Assembly (NCBI RefSeq): GCF_900101705.1
Contig: NZ_FNAC01000038.1
Location: 1 to 50,877, forward strand
Direction of reading: 5' to 3'
DNA length: 50,877 nt
DNA from: Algoriphagus faecimaris
GTDB lineage: Bacteria > Bacteroidota > Bacteroidia > Cytophagales > Cyclobacteriaceae
Shown: in pieces, positions 34,255 to 42,966 of the stretch
Layout of the letters: every line of letters begins with the position of its first letter
Numbering within the stretch: position 1 is the stretch's first letter
Made by a program: the position numbers and the translations under genes
Notes under the pieces: generated by a model
Databases searched by the model: none
The model's input: the letters and a program-made list of their open reading frames with translations, nothing else
What the model was told of the DNA's origin: nothing

Positions 34255-34330
34255 GCCGGAGTCGAACCGGCACGAGTGTAACCTCATTGGTGTTTGAGAC
34301 CAACGCGTCTACCAATTCCGCCACCTGGGC
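34247..34330 (-). tRNA. tRNA-Leu(CAA)
   Basis: An 84-nt class II tRNA on the minus strand. Acceptor strands GCCCAGG and CCTGGGT pair with one G-U pair at the end. The D arm holds GGTAGACGC, the anticodon stem is TTGGT/ACCAA with loop CTCAAAC and anticodon CAA, which reads the UUG leucine codon. A long variable arm and the T arm CCGG-TTCGACT-CCGG follow. The discriminator is A and CCA is not encoded. It is complete and apparently functional, unlike the copy at 33705-33825. Confidence 0.93.
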
Positions 34331-34416
34331 ATTTCTAACAAGTTTTTGAACTTAAACTTTCCCATTCCTTGCCGAACGGGATGCAAATATGAGTACAAAT
34401 TTTTTTTCCTACAAAC

Positions 34417-34716
34417 TCAAGGATTCACTTCCTGTATTTTTTTTGAACTGAAGGCTTGTGGTTTTTCAGCAAAAAGACTCTTTGTAAATGCCCAGACCGT
34501 TTTAAAAAGCTCAGAATCACGGTATTGATTCAGTGCTTCTTCGCTCTCCCAATACGAATAAGTCATGAAAATATTTTTATGATTTTCATCTTGCCAAAGT
34601 TCCAAATGCCGACAGCCCGGGAAATTTCGGATGTGGGCTTTATTTGCTTCGAAATTTTCCAGAAAATCAGGGACACGCTCTTCCACAAATGTCATTCTCA
34701 CGATTCTGATCAGCAT
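34417..34716 (-). CDS. Antibiotic biosynthesis monooxygenase-like (ABM) domain protein
   Basis: A 99-residue single-domain ABM/ferredoxin-like fold: MLIRIVRMTFVEERVPDFLENFEANKAHIRNFPGCRHLELWQDENHKNIFMTYSYWESEEALNQYRDSELFKTVW. This matches the small dimeric quinol monooxygenase/heme-degrading-like group, in which the substrate is usually unknown. ATG 34716 is likely; a GTG at 34719 directly follows the stop of the preceding SAM hydrolase gene, so the two are co-transcribed and probably coupled. No catalytic residues are certain for this group. Confidence 0.85.
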   Translation of the reverse strand: MLIRIVRMTFVEERVPDFLENFEANKAHIRNFPGCRHLELWQDENHKNIFMTYSYWESEEALNQYRDSELFKTVWAFTKSLFAEKPQAFSSKKIQEVNP

Positions 34717-34719
34717 CAC

Positions 34720-35490
34720 TTAGGCGGTAAAGTTGATGTAGATGACTGAATCAAATTTTAGCCCAAGCAATTTCCCCCCTTCACCGTGATTGATGCCTAT
34801 CTCAAGTAGATTTAGGCTGTTGAAAAAGGCAAAACAATCTCCCGGCTCCACCTGATCGCAATTTTGATGGAGTTTGTCTAGGGTCTCCCTTCCAAATTCA
34901 ATGCTGAATTTCCCCGGATTTAGTTTTTCAAATAATTCTTTGGTGATATTGGTAATCAGATTACCATAACAATCTACGCGTACCACATGACCGATGATTT
35001 GCTCTCGAGTGGCCTTTGGGTTTCGAGGCATCAGTTTTCTAAAGTTGGTCAAAGGACCTCCAAAATCATGTATGGCAGCACCCGAGGCCACTTTTGCGGC
35101 TATAGGGGCCAGAATATCCTTGGTGGGAAATGAGGTGTCCTTGAGGTGAATATCGGCAAACTGCACCATGATGCCGGGCTCCTGATCAGCGAGCAAACTG
35201 AGGATTCCATTGTTGGGGCCTATAAAAATATGCTCTTCTAGCTTTACCCCGATATAACCTTGAGTCATGGATCCAGTTGTATTGATGGCAACAAGGTGTA
35301 CCGTGCCTTTGGGGAAGTCTCTGAAGGTAGACCTCAGGATAAAGGCGGCATGCGCCAAATCGAAAGATTCAATTTGATGAGAGATATCGATGATATTCAA
35401 CTGCGGATTTATAGCCAACATTTTGGCTTTCACTGCAGGTACGTAGTAATCTTTTTCCCCAAAATCTGAGAGGAATGTAACCAATGCCAT
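34720..35490 (-). CDS. SAM hydrolase / SAM hydroxide adenosyltransferase (DUF62 family)
   Basis: A 256-residue enzyme that, by family, splits S-adenosylmethionine with water (hydroxide) to adenosine and methionine. Motifs include the N-terminal VTFLSDFGEKDYYVPAVKAKM with the SAM-binding Asp, NIIDISHQIESFDLAHAAFIL, FIGPNNGILSLL and GHVVRVDCYGNLITNI, all typical of DUF62 proteins and fluorinase relatives. There is no sign of the fluorinase insertion loop. It is the first gene of a two-gene unit with the ABM protein and is divergent from phoH. Confidence 0.93.
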   Translation of the reverse strand: MALVTFLSDFGEKDYYVPAVKAKMLAINPQLNIIDISHQIESFDLAHAAFILRSTFRDFPKGTVHLVAINTTGSMTQGYIGVKLEEHIFIGPNNGILSLLADQEPGIMVQFADIHLKDTSFPTKDILAPIAAKVASGAAIHDFGGPLTNFRKLMPRNPKATREQIIGHVVRVDCYGNLITNITKELFEKLNPGKFSIEFGRETLDKLHQNCDQVEPGDCFAFFNSLNLLEIGINHGEGGKLLGLKFDSVIYINFTA

Positions 35491-35514
35491 AGAAGCAAGT
35501 CAATTAAAATTATG

Positions 35515-35522
35515 TACTTTTG
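35515..35522 (+). promoter_or_regulatory. Possible -7 box for phoH
   Basis: TACTTTTG matches TAnnTTTG, 72 bp before the phoH start. No -33 box is visible at the right distance, so the assignment is tentative. Confidence 0.35.
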
Positions 35523-35594
35523 TTTGTAGGGGCTAGGGACAAAAATAGAAATTTTATCCGTACGCTTTCAAGCATATTTAATTAAAGAAAAAGT

Positions 35595-36596
35595 TTGGTA
35601 GAAAAAGTAATCACACTGGAAAATGTGCCCTTGACGGAGTTTCTTGGTACGGCCAATGAAAATATCCGACAAGTCGCGCAGGCATTTCCGCAAAGCAAAA
35701 TCATTTCCCGAGGAAATGAGATTCGTATTCAGGGGGGAGCTCCTGAAATTTTAAGGATTAATAATTTGATTAATTTGCTCCTCGAGCACGTGGATCGATT
35801 TGGTCATCTGACTCCAGATAATGTCAAGGATTATCTTGATGTGGAAGGGGTTCCTTTTCAAGAAGCCAATCGGGATCAGGTCATTGTGTTTGGAAACAAA
35901 GGACTAGTCATCAAGCCTAAGTCTCCCAATCAACGCAAACTCGTAGAGGCAGCGGCCAAAAATGACTTGGTCTTTGCGCTTGGACCTGCGGGAACAGGCA
36001 AAACCTACATTGCTGTTGCCTTGGCTGTTCGGGCATTGAAAAACAGAGAAGTAAAGCGAATTATCATCACTCGACCTGCAGTGGAAGCGGGTGAGAACTT
36101 GGGTTTTTTACCGGGGGATTTACAAGAAAAACTTGATCCCTATCTCCGGCCTATCTACGATGCGCTTCAAGATATGGTGCCGCCCGAAAAACTCAAATAT
36201 TATCAAGAAACCCGAGTGATTGAGATTGCTCCTTTGGCCTACATGAGAGGACGAACGCTTCATGATGCTTTCGTTTTGCTAGATGAGGCGCAAAATACCA
36301 CTTCAGAGCAAATCAAAATGTTTCTTACCCGTATGGGGCCCAATTCGAAAGTGATCATCACGGGAGATCAGACTCAGGTGGACCTACCTGTGAGACAAAG
36401 ATCGGGGCTTTCTGAAGCACTGAGAATTCTCAAAGACGTGAAAGGAATAGGCATCGTCAACCTAAGTGGCAAGGATGTCATTCGCCATAAACTGGTCAAA
36501 GCTATCATCGAAGCTTACGAAAAAAATCAAGCAGAAAAAGCCCAAGTAAAACATGAGCCTTCTAGTAGAAAAGGTGACCGGGAAGACCGGTCTTGA
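35595..36596 (+). CDS. PhoH-like P-loop ATPase
   Basis: A 333-residue cytosolic ATPase of the PhoH/YbeZ family, associated with RNA metabolism and rRNA/ribosome maturation together with YbeY. An N-terminal KH-like part (ENIRQVAQAFPQSKIISRGNEIRIQG) precedes the ATPase with Walker A GPAGTGKT (~130-137), Walker B LLDEAQN (~228-234) and ITGDQTQVDLP. The start is TTG at 35595, as no ATG lies before the conserved region. Its 3' end overlaps the GNAT gene by 44 bp. Length is typical; no ybeY neighbour is present. Confidence 0.92.
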   Translation: MVEKVITLENVPLTEFLGTANENIRQVAQAFPQSKIISRGNEIRIQGGAPEILRINNLINLLLEHVDRFGHLTPDNVKDYLDVEGVPFQEANRDQVIVFGNKGLVIKPKSPNQRKLVEAAAKNDLVFALGPAGTGKTYIAVALAVRALKNREVKRIIITRPAVEAGENLGFLPGDLQEKLDPYLRPIYDALQDMVPPEKLKYYQETRVIEIAPLAYMRGRTLHDAFVLLDEAQNTTSEQIKMFLTRMGPNSKVIITGDQTQVDLPVRQRSGLSEALRILKDVKGIGIVNLSGKDVIRHKLVKAIIEAYEKNQAEKAQVKHEPSSRKGDREDRS

Positions 36597-36987
36597 TTTG
36601 GCCCTGAAGATTCGGGAGGAAGTTTTTGTCTTTGAGCAAAACGTAGACCCAGAGGCAGAATACGATCAATTTGAGGATGGGTCGAATCACTTTCTTGCCT
36701 CTATAAATGGGAAGCCTGTGGGTACTGCACGATGGAGATTTACAGAAAATGGAATCAAACTTGAGCGTTTTGCAGTTATAAAAGAAGCAAGAAGGAAAGG
36801 CGTAGGTCAGGCGCTTGTCACCGCTGTCCTGAGGGATATCATGGTGCACCCTGAAGCTCAGGGAAAAAAGCAATACCTGCATGCCCAACTTCAAGCTGTA
36901 CCGCTTTATTCTAAATTCGGATTTCAAAAAATTGGAGATATTTTTGAAGAGTGCAATATCTTGCATTACAAGATGGAGCGTATATAA
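36553..36987 (+). CDS. GNAT family N-acetyltransferase
   Basis: A 144-residue ElaA/PhnO-like GNAT enzyme transferring an acetyl group from acetyl-CoA. Visible are the strand-turn PVGTARWRF, the acetyl-CoA binding loop ERFAVIKEARRKGVGQALV and the late LYSKFGFQKIG motif with the Tyr typical of the family. The ATG lies 44 bp inside the end of phoH in another frame; the conserved N-terminal region needs this start. Acceptor substrate unknown. Confidence 0.9.
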   Translation: MSLLVEKVTGKTGLDLALKIREEVFVFEQNVDPEAEYDQFEDGSNHFLASINGKPVGTARWRFTENGIKLERFAVIKEARRKGVGQALVTAVLRDIMVHPEAQGKKQYLHAQLQAVPLYSKFGFQKIGDIFEECNILHYKMERI

Positions 36988-37025
36988 GTTTTAAAAAATT
37001 ATTCGTTGAAATAAACTAACTGATT

Positions 37026-37598
37026 ATGAAAAAGATCATTTTTACTTTTGCCCTGATTTTAAGTTTTGGGTGGATTCAAGCCCAACAGGTGATTTCGAGT
37101 AGTGGAAGCACTGTGACTACCTATCGTGGAGATTTCAGTAATGAAGTAAAGCTTAATTTCTTAAACCTGATCGCTTTAGGTTCAATAGAAGCGGGTTATG
37201 AAAAATATCTTTCAGAAGATCATTCATTGGACTTTCAGGTTCATATCAATGATCGATTTGGGTACAATTCTCAGGGGAGCGGAAAGAACTACAAAACCAA
37301 TTCAGTGCAAGCGGCCATGAATTTCTATTTTGGAAATAATCCCAATGGACGTTTTTACCTTTTTCCTTTAGCAAAACTCCGATTTGGGGATTTTGAGGAG
37401 CCATCTGACGGAGCGATCATTACTACTAATATGAATGCCTTTATGATAGGTATTGGAGGTGGATATAAATGGGAGTTGTCTCAAAACTTTGCCTTTGGCC
37501 CTCATTTGAGCATCGCCAGAAATTTCAGTGATGAAGTGACGGCTCGATTTACCCGAGTAGAACTCAACGCAGGCTTTTCTTTAGGCTATCGTTTTTAA
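37026..37598 (+). CDS. Outer-membrane beta-barrel protein (DUF3575-like)
   Basis: A 190-residue exported protein with signal peptide ending IQAQQ. Alternating strands (VKLNFLNLIALGSIEAGYEKYLSEDHSLDFQVHI, AAMNFYF, GIGGGYKWEL, FAFGPHLSIARNF) end in LNAGFSLGYRF, whose terminal Phe is the usual barrel-assembly signal. An 8-stranded barrel is likely. It is followed by the strong terminator at 37624-37648. Function unknown. Confidence 0.8.
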   Translation: MKKIIFTFALILSFGWIQAQQVISSSGSTVTTYRGDFSNEVKLNFLNLIALGSIEAGYEKYLSEDHSLDFQVHINDRFGYNSQGSGKNYKTNSVQAAMNFYFGNNPNGRFYLFPLAKLRFGDFEEPSDGAIITTNMNAFMIGIGGGYKWELSQNFAFGPHLSIARNFSDEVTARFTRVELNAGFSLGYRF

Positions 37599-37623
37599 AG
37601 CCGATTCTGGATTAAATAGTTTT

Positions 37624-37648
37624 TAGCCCCGCTTCGGGGCTATTTTTT
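37624..37648 (+). terminator. Rho-independent terminator
   Basis: AGCCCCG and CGGGGCT form a stem with a CTTCG-type loop, followed by seven T, 26 bp behind the barrel protein gene. Confidence 0.85.
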
Positions 37649-37690
37649 TGTCTAAGATTTTGTAAATTAAGGTTTAGTCTTTTTCTGATT

Positions 37691-39619
37691 ATGCGGTTTT
37701 CTGATTTTCCTTTTTTGCGCTATTTGCCCTTTTTACTCCTTGGGGTCTTTCTTTCAAAGACTGGATGGATCATTCCCTGGCAATGGCCCCTTATCCTGCT
37801 GCTAGCTTTGATGTTTTCTTATGGATTTTTGGCATTGAAATCCAAGTCTCCTACCCTGCTTTCGGGTTTGGGTTACCTGCAAATGTTGGTTTTGGGATTT
37901 TTCTGTAGTCTCCTTCACTTGCAGTCTAGCCCTGACTGGTCTAAATCCCCTGTAGAGAAAGAGTATATCGCTGAGGTGCAGAACTATGATTTGATCAAGC
38001 CCAATTCTTTTGAAAATTTGCTCGAGATCAAATTTGTCAAATCAGACAGTCAATGGCTTTCAGCTTCTGGAAAGGTGCTTATTTACCATCAATCTAACAC
38101 CATGCTAGAGCCTGGAGAGCTGATTTGGATCCAGAATCCTCCTGAGGAAATCCCTGCAGCCATCAATCCTTATGAGTTTGATTACAGAGGATACCTAGCC
38201 AAAAAGGATATAAGGTACCGTCAATTTATAGGGAATGGCTTTAGGCGAATAGATTCTTCTTCAGGTAATAGTTTAAGATTTTGGATGGCACATTGGCGTC
38301 AAAAGATGTCGACCATGCTTCGAGAAACTATTCCTGGAGAAAGAGCACAGCAGATAGCGCTTGCTCTACTTTTGGGGCAGAAACAGCAGCTGGATAGAGA
38401 TACAAAAAAGGCCTATTCGGAAGCCGGTGTGATGCATGTTTTGGCAGTTTCAGGACTGCATGTGGGGATTTTAGTGGGGGTATTGCTTTTATTGATCAAG
38501 CCTCTGCGATTGAGCAAAAGAGCCAAAAAAGGCTATTTGATTGGTGTATTGCTGATTATATGGGCCTATGCTATGTTGACGGGAATGGCTCCGTCGGTCA
38601 TTCGTGCCTCAGTGATGTTTTCTTTGCTGACCCTAGGACAGCTTCGGGAGCGCAAGCCCTCCATATTCAATATTTTGGCTTTTTCAGCGATCTTGATGAT
38701 AGTGTTTAATCCAGATGTGATTTTCGAGGTTGGCTTTCAGCTGTCCTATACGGCAGTGGCCGGGATAGTATTAATTCAGCCTTTGATCGCTAGACTTTGG
38801 ATTCCGTCTAATCTTGTTTTGGAATATTTATGGCAGCTTGCAGCTGTGAGTATCGCTGCTCAATTAGCCACTTTTCCTCTATCTGTGTTTTATTTTCACA
38901 CCTTTCCTACCTGGTTTTTATTGGCGAATATGCTCGTGATTCCCTTGACATTTGTGATTATGCAGCTGGGTATTCCCTTGATGATTTTAGGTTGGATTCC
39001 TGCCTTGGGAAAGATTTTAGGCTTTGTATTGGGGCTTTTGCTGGAGCTTGAGATTTGGATACTCGATGGGTTCAAGCTCTTGCCATGGACTGCGATCGAT
39101 TTTTTGAGTATCTCGATTTACAGTATGCTGCTAATATGGGCTTTCCTATTGCTTTGGGCTGCCTGGGATTCATTTTCTAAGAAGGTCATCATTCGCTTAG
39201 CTCTGATTTTAATAGTTGCTTGGGGAGGAATTAATTTTTGGAAGGAACTCCATCGACCGTCGCGACAGGCTGTTTTTTATGCTACGGATTCTGCTTGGTT
39301 TGTGGACTTTTGGGAAAATCAAAAACTCCGATCCTGGAACTATCAAGTCAAGGATGAAAGCTTGGATTTTATCATCAAACCTAATCGGATACAGAATCAA
39401 TGGGCCGTACTTCCCGAACCTTTGATTGGGTTCCAGTCTGCTGCTTCTCAGATTTACTTTCCTGAAGTAGACTTGGAAGTACTTGCCGATCAAAATTTAT
39501 TTTTTGGTCCTTTGCTTCATAAAGGAAAACTTCAGAAATGGGAAAATGGAGTCTGGCAGGACGAAAATTCAAGGGATAGCCTGAAAGTCCAAGGGGCTGC
39601 TTTTCGAATTATTTTTTAG
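37691..39619 (+). CDS. comEC: ComEC/Rec2-type DNA uptake channel protein, without the metallo-beta-lactamase domain
   Basis: A 642-residue membrane protein of the natural-competence channel family that brings single-stranded DNA through the inner membrane. It has N-terminal hydrophobic segments, an OB-like DUF4131 region (SGKVLIYHQ, ELIWIQNPPEEIPAAINPYEFDYRGYLAKKDI), then the Competence domain with HVLAVSGLHVGILVG (~248) and many helices. The tail after residue ~525 is a short soluble piece, not the ~250-residue metallo-beta-lactamase-like domain of Bacillus ComEC; the metal motif HxHxDH is missing. Short ComEC forms are common in Bacteroidota. The nuclease activity of the pathway must be elsewhere. 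Confidence 0.9.
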   Translation: MRFSDFPFLRYLPFLLLGVFLSKTGWIIPWQWPLILLLALMFSYGFLALKSKSPTLLSGLGYLQMLVLGFFCSLLHLQSSPDWSKSPVEKEYIAEVQNYDLIKPNSFENLLEIKFVKSDSQWLSASGKVLIYHQSNTMLEPGELIWIQNPPEEIPAAINPYEFDYRGYLAKKDIRYRQFIGNGFRRIDSSSGNSLRFWMAHWRQKMSTMLRETIPGERAQQIALALLLGQKQQLDRDTKKAYSEAGVMHVLAVSGLHVGILVGVLLLLIKPLRLSKRAKKGYLIGVLLIIWAYAMLTGMAPSVIRASVMFSLLTLGQLRERKPSIFNILAFSAILMIVFNPDVIFEVGFQLSYTAVAGIVLIQPLIARLWIPSNLVLEYLWQLAAVSIAAQLATFPLSVFYFHTFPTWFLLANMLVIPLTFVIMQLGIPLMILGWIPALGKILGFVLGLLLELEIWILDGFKLLPWTAIDFLSISIYSMLLIWAFLLLWAAWDSFSKKVIIRLALILIVAWGGINFWKELHRPSRQAVFYATDSAWFVDFWENQKLRSWNYQVKDESLDFIIKPNRIQNQWAVLPEPLIGFQSAASQIYFPEVDLEVLADQNLFFGPLLHKGKLQKWENGVWQDENSRDSLKVQGAAFRIIF

Positions 39620-39680
39620 GTTACGTTTTGGCAGAACCTGATTCTACAGCTAACTTGAAAGCTCAGAAAAAACCCAAAAA

Positions 39681-40457
39681 ATGAAAGACTTTGTTTTGAA
39701 ATCCATTGAAAATCGAATAGGAACAATCACCCTCAATCGCCCCGAAAAACGAAATGCGATGAGTCCTGAGCTGGTTGTTTCCATGTTGGAGATCTTAGAT
39801 GAATTTGAGCTGGATGAGGATGTTAAAATTATTCGAATCCGAGCGGAGGGAAAGGCTTTTTGTGCAGGTGCGGATTTGGGATACTTGCAGTCTTTGCAGG
39901 ATTTTTCTCCACAGGAAAACTTGGAAGACAGCCAGCAACTGATGCGCTTGTTTGATCGGATTTATCAGTTTCCAAAAGTAATCATTGCACAGATTCAAGG
40001 GCATGCCTTAGCCGGAGGGTGTGGTTTGGTGACGGTATGTGACTTTGCTTTTTCCGTTCCTGAGGCACTTTTTGGTTATACAGAGGTTAGGATAGGATTT
40101 ATACCGGCTTTGGTTTCGGTATTTTTGCATGAGCAAATCGGGGCCGCTAAAGCGCAGGAGCTTCTCCTCTCAGGAGAACTGATTTCTGCCTCCAAGGCGG
40201 CCGAGTTGGGTTTGATCACCTCAGTAGTGGCTTCGGATTTTTTAGAAAAGTCAGTTCTTGATTTTGCCAGCAAATTAGCGAGTCAAAATTCGGGCAACTC
40301 CATGAAGGAGACCAAGGCTTTGCTCAGAAGTATTAACGCCGATCGCCGAAAGGAGGCCTTAGCACATGCTGCCGCGGTGAACGCAAAAGCGCGTTCCCAT
40401 GAGGATTGTAAGAAAGGAATAGCTACATTTCTTAACAAGGAAACACTCAGCTGGTAA
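39681..40457 (+). CDS. Enoyl-CoA hydratase/isomerase family protein
   Basis: A 258-residue crotonase-fold enzyme. The segments IGTITLNRPEKRNAMSPELV, AEGKAFCAGADLGYLQSL (oxyanion hole), QGHALAGGCGLVTVCDFAF and RIGFIPALVSVFL are clear. The usual catalytic Glu of enoyl-CoA hydratases in the 'AGG/CDF' region is replaced in part, so it may be an isomerase or methylglutaconyl-CoA hydratase-like member. The next gene starts directly after the stop, so it is co-transcribed with recQ. Confidence 0.9.
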   Translation: MKDFVLKSIENRIGTITLNRPEKRNAMSPELVVSMLEILDEFELDEDVKIIRIRAEGKAFCAGADLGYLQSLQDFSPQENLEDSQQLMRLFDRIYQFPKVIIAQIQGHALAGGCGLVTVCDFAFSVPEALFGYTEVRIGFIPALVSVFLHEQIGAAKAQELLLSGELISASKAAELGLITSVVASDFLEKSVLDFASKLASQNSGNSMKETKALLRSINADRRKEALAHAAAVNAKARSHEDCKKGIATFLNKETLSW

Positions 40458-42380
40458 GTGGAAAATAGAGCAAGGGAAATTTTAAAGCAGGTCTTTGGCT
40501 GGGATGATTTCAGACCGGTGCAAAAAGATGTGATCGCTGCCGTACTAGAAGGCAGAGACTCCCTTGCCTTATTGCCAACCGGCGGAGGGAAATCCCTTTG
40601 CTATCAGATTCCCGGGTTGGTCAAGGAAGGAATTTGCTTAGTTGTGAGTCCGCTCATTGCGCTGATGAAGGATCAACTGGATCAGCTCCGTCGCAGAGGA
40701 GTCAGAGCGGCAGCTATTTACTCAGGGATGAGTTATCGGGAGATTGATCGGACTCTGGATAATTGTGTCTATGGGGATTTTAAATTTTTATTTGTCTCGC
40801 CGGAGCGATTGAAGTCAGACCTCTTCATCGAGCGCTTTCGACAGATGAATGTGAATTTGATTGCGGTAGACGAGGCTCATTGTATTTCACAGTGGGGGTA
40901 TGATTTTCGTCCTCCCTATTTAGAAATTGCTGAAATCAGAAAATGGCATCCTAAAGTCAACGTGCTGGCGCTGACCGCTTCTGCGACGCCCCAAGTGCAA
41001 GGGGATATTTTGGAAAAGTTGGAAATGAAGTCTCCGGCCATTTTCAGGCAGAGCTTTGCACGAAAAAACCTGAGCTACAGTGTCAGGATAGTTGAAAACA
41101 AGCTGGAAAAAGGGAAAGAAATCCTCGATCGCATACCCGGCACGGCGATTTGGTATGTCCGGAATAGACAATCCACCCATCAGATAGCCAAAGCACTGCG
41201 GCAGCTCGGAATCTCATCCGGAGCCTATCATGCGGGGCTATCCATGGCCGAACGTGTCAAAAGACAAGAGGAATGGATGAATAATCAGGTGCGTGTCATG
41301 GTCAGTACCAATGCTTTTGGGATGGGAATTGACAAGCCGGATGTGAGAGTAGTCATCCACTCTGATCTACCCGAAAACCTGGAAAACTATTACCAAGAAG
41401 CAGGAAGAGCAGGAAGAGATTTGATGAAATCCTACGCAGTTTTGCTTTGCAATGAAGAGGATTTTGAGATGGTGCTAGGAAGAGCTGAGCTAGTGTATCC
41501 TCCGATAGAATTTGTCCGAAAGGTGTATCAGTGCCTCGCCAACTACTTCAGAATAGCAGTAGGGAGTAATATGCTCAGCAGTTTTGATTTTGAGTGGAGC
41601 GAATTTGCCAATACCTATAATCTGGGAGTGTTGGAGACATTTTATGCTTTGAAAGTATTGGAAGAGGAGGGGTTTATTGGGATGAATGAAAGTTTTTTTA
41701 GCCCATCAAAAATCCACTTTACGGTCAGCTCTCAACAATTGTATGAGATTCAGATCGCTCATGCTAAGCTTGATCCCGTCATTAAAATCTTGCTACGCAC
41801 CTACGGGGGTAATCTTTTCTCCGAATACATGGTCATCAATGAATCTAAACTGGCCAAGGGTTTGAATATTGCCGAAAGTCAGTTGATTCGATTTTTGGAG
41901 CAGCTCGCCCAAATGGAAGTGATGGCCTATGAAAAACGCAAGGACAAGCCGCAGATTACCTTTTTGACCTCTAGATACGATGCGGGAAAGCTTCCCCTGA
42001 ATACGGGGAGAATCGCACAGCGTAGAGAATTGACCATAGAAAAGGCAAAAAGTATGGTGGCTTATGCCCAACAGGACCTTATTTGTAAGACACAATTCAT
42101 TCAGGAGTATTTTGGTGAAGAGAGCGATGAAAATTGTGGAATATGTGATTGGTGCGTAGAATCCAAGAAAAATAAAGATCCAGCAAAAAGGGAAAAGGAG
42201 CTTCGGGAAAGGATTTTAAAAACTTTAGCCGATTCGGGAGAGTTAAGACAAGGTGAATTATTTGACAGTTTGCGTCTTCCGCTAAATGAATTTACCTTGA
42301 GTGTGTTGAGGAAAATGACAGAGGAAGAAATGGTAAGTGTCGATCAGGAGGGAATGGTAAAAATCTACAATCATGGGTAA
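40458..42380 (+). CDS. recQ: ATP-dependent DNA helicase RecQ
   Basis: A 640-residue 3'-5' superfamily 2 helicase. Motif I LLPTGGGKSLCYQ (~39-51), DEAH-box VDEAHCISQWGYDFRP (~137-152), motif III LTASATP, motif V/VI TNAFGMGIDKPDVR and QEAGRAGRD, and the zinc-binding cysteines of the RecQ-Ct domain (CKTQF..., CGICDWC, ~541-566). A winged-helix-like tail follows; no HRDC domain is evident, so this is a short RecQ. The start is GTG directly after the stop of the previous gene. The last 8 bp overlap the next gene. Confidence 0.96.
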   Translation: MENRAREILKQVFGWDDFRPVQKDVIAAVLEGRDSLALLPTGGGKSLCYQIPGLVKEGICLVVSPLIALMKDQLDQLRRRGVRAAAIYSGMSYREIDRTLDNCVYGDFKFLFVSPERLKSDLFIERFRQMNVNLIAVDEAHCISQWGYDFRPPYLEIAEIRKWHPKVNVLALTASATPQVQGDILEKLEMKSPAIFRQSFARKNLSYSVRIVENKLEKGKEILDRIPGTAIWYVRNRQSTHQIAKALRQLGISSGAYHAGLSMAERVKRQEEWMNNQVRVMVSTNAFGMGIDKPDVRVVIHSDLPENLENYYQEAGRAGRDLMKSYAVLLCNEEDFEMVLGRAELVYPPIEFVRKVYQCLANYFRIAVGSNMLSSFDFEWSEFANTYNLGVLETFYALKVLEEEGFIGMNESFFSPSKIHFTVSSQQLYEIQIAHAKLDPVIKILLRTYGGNLFSEYMVINESKLAKGLNIAESQLIRFLEQLAQMEVMAYEKRKDKPQITFLTSRYDAGKLPLNTGRIAQRRELTIEKAKSMVAYAQQDLICKTQFIQEYFGEESDENCGICDWCVESKKNKDPAKREKELRERILKTLADSGELRQGELFDSLRLPLNEFTLSVLRKMTEEEMVSVDQEGMVKIYNHG

Positions 42381-42966
42381 TTTTCTAGAGGACTTATTGG
42401 GGAAAGTATTTAAAGGCTCGGAAAAGGTCCCTGTCAATCATAAAGAGAATTTCAGCCTTAGTTCTTCTGATCTTTTGGAAATCGATCAATGGATGGATTC
42501 CACCGAGGGCAAGAATCTATTTAACCTGATTTATAAAAATTACCATTTCAAAAAATCACAGATTAATGATGCGCCACAAGTACATTTGCTGGAATCTCCT
42601 TACGCGAATGGTTTTGCAGTCACCTATGATCATCCGCTGACTCCCGAAACTTTTTCCAAGCTATTTTTGGCTTTTTCCAGACGGATTTTAGATTTGGGGT
42701 ATCAACAGGTGAGTTTGGACCGGAAGATAGAGGAAGTAAATGAGCAGGTGAAAACCACGGAAAAGTTCTACCTTAAGCCACCGCTTCAGGCACCACAGGA
42801 AAACCAGAAGATTTCTCAGCTGTTTGGAAATGTAAGCATAGAGAAAATTAGTATTAATAATCAACCGAGTTACCTCAAATTAGTAGTTACTGTCTATTCC
42901 GATCGGCTGTATGAAAATGCCAAGCCTTTTGATCAATTGATGGATAGCTTATTCAAATCAGCATGA
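42373..42966 (+). CDS. Conserved hypothetical protein
   Basis: A 197-residue soluble protein, with no signal peptide, starting MGNFLEDLLGKVFKGSEKVPV. Secondary-structure pattern is mixed: helix SSDLLEIDQWMDSTEGKNLFNLIYKNYHF, strand VHLLESPYANGFAVTYDHPL, helix TFSKLFLAFSRRILDLGYQQVSLDRKIEEVNEQV. It overlaps recQ by 8 bp and the NUDIX gene by 4 bp, so it is part of one transcript with them. I do not recognise the family; a role linked to either neighbour is not supported by sequence. Confidence 0.7.
   Translation: MGNFLEDLLGKVFKGSEKVPVNHKENFSLSSSDLLEIDQWMDSTEGKNLFNLIYKNYHFKKSQINDAPQVHLLESPYANGFAVTYDHPLTPETFSKLFLAFSRRILDLGYQQVSLDRKIEEVNEQVKTTEKFYLKPPLQAPQENQKISQLFGNVSIEKISINNQPSYLKLVVTVYSDRLYENAKPFDQLMDSLFKSA

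Noticed and set aside
37691..39619. Truncated comEC
   Set aside because: The lack of the metallo-beta-lactamase domain is common for this phylum, and a folded-looking tail and normal stop are present, so I treat it as a natural short form.
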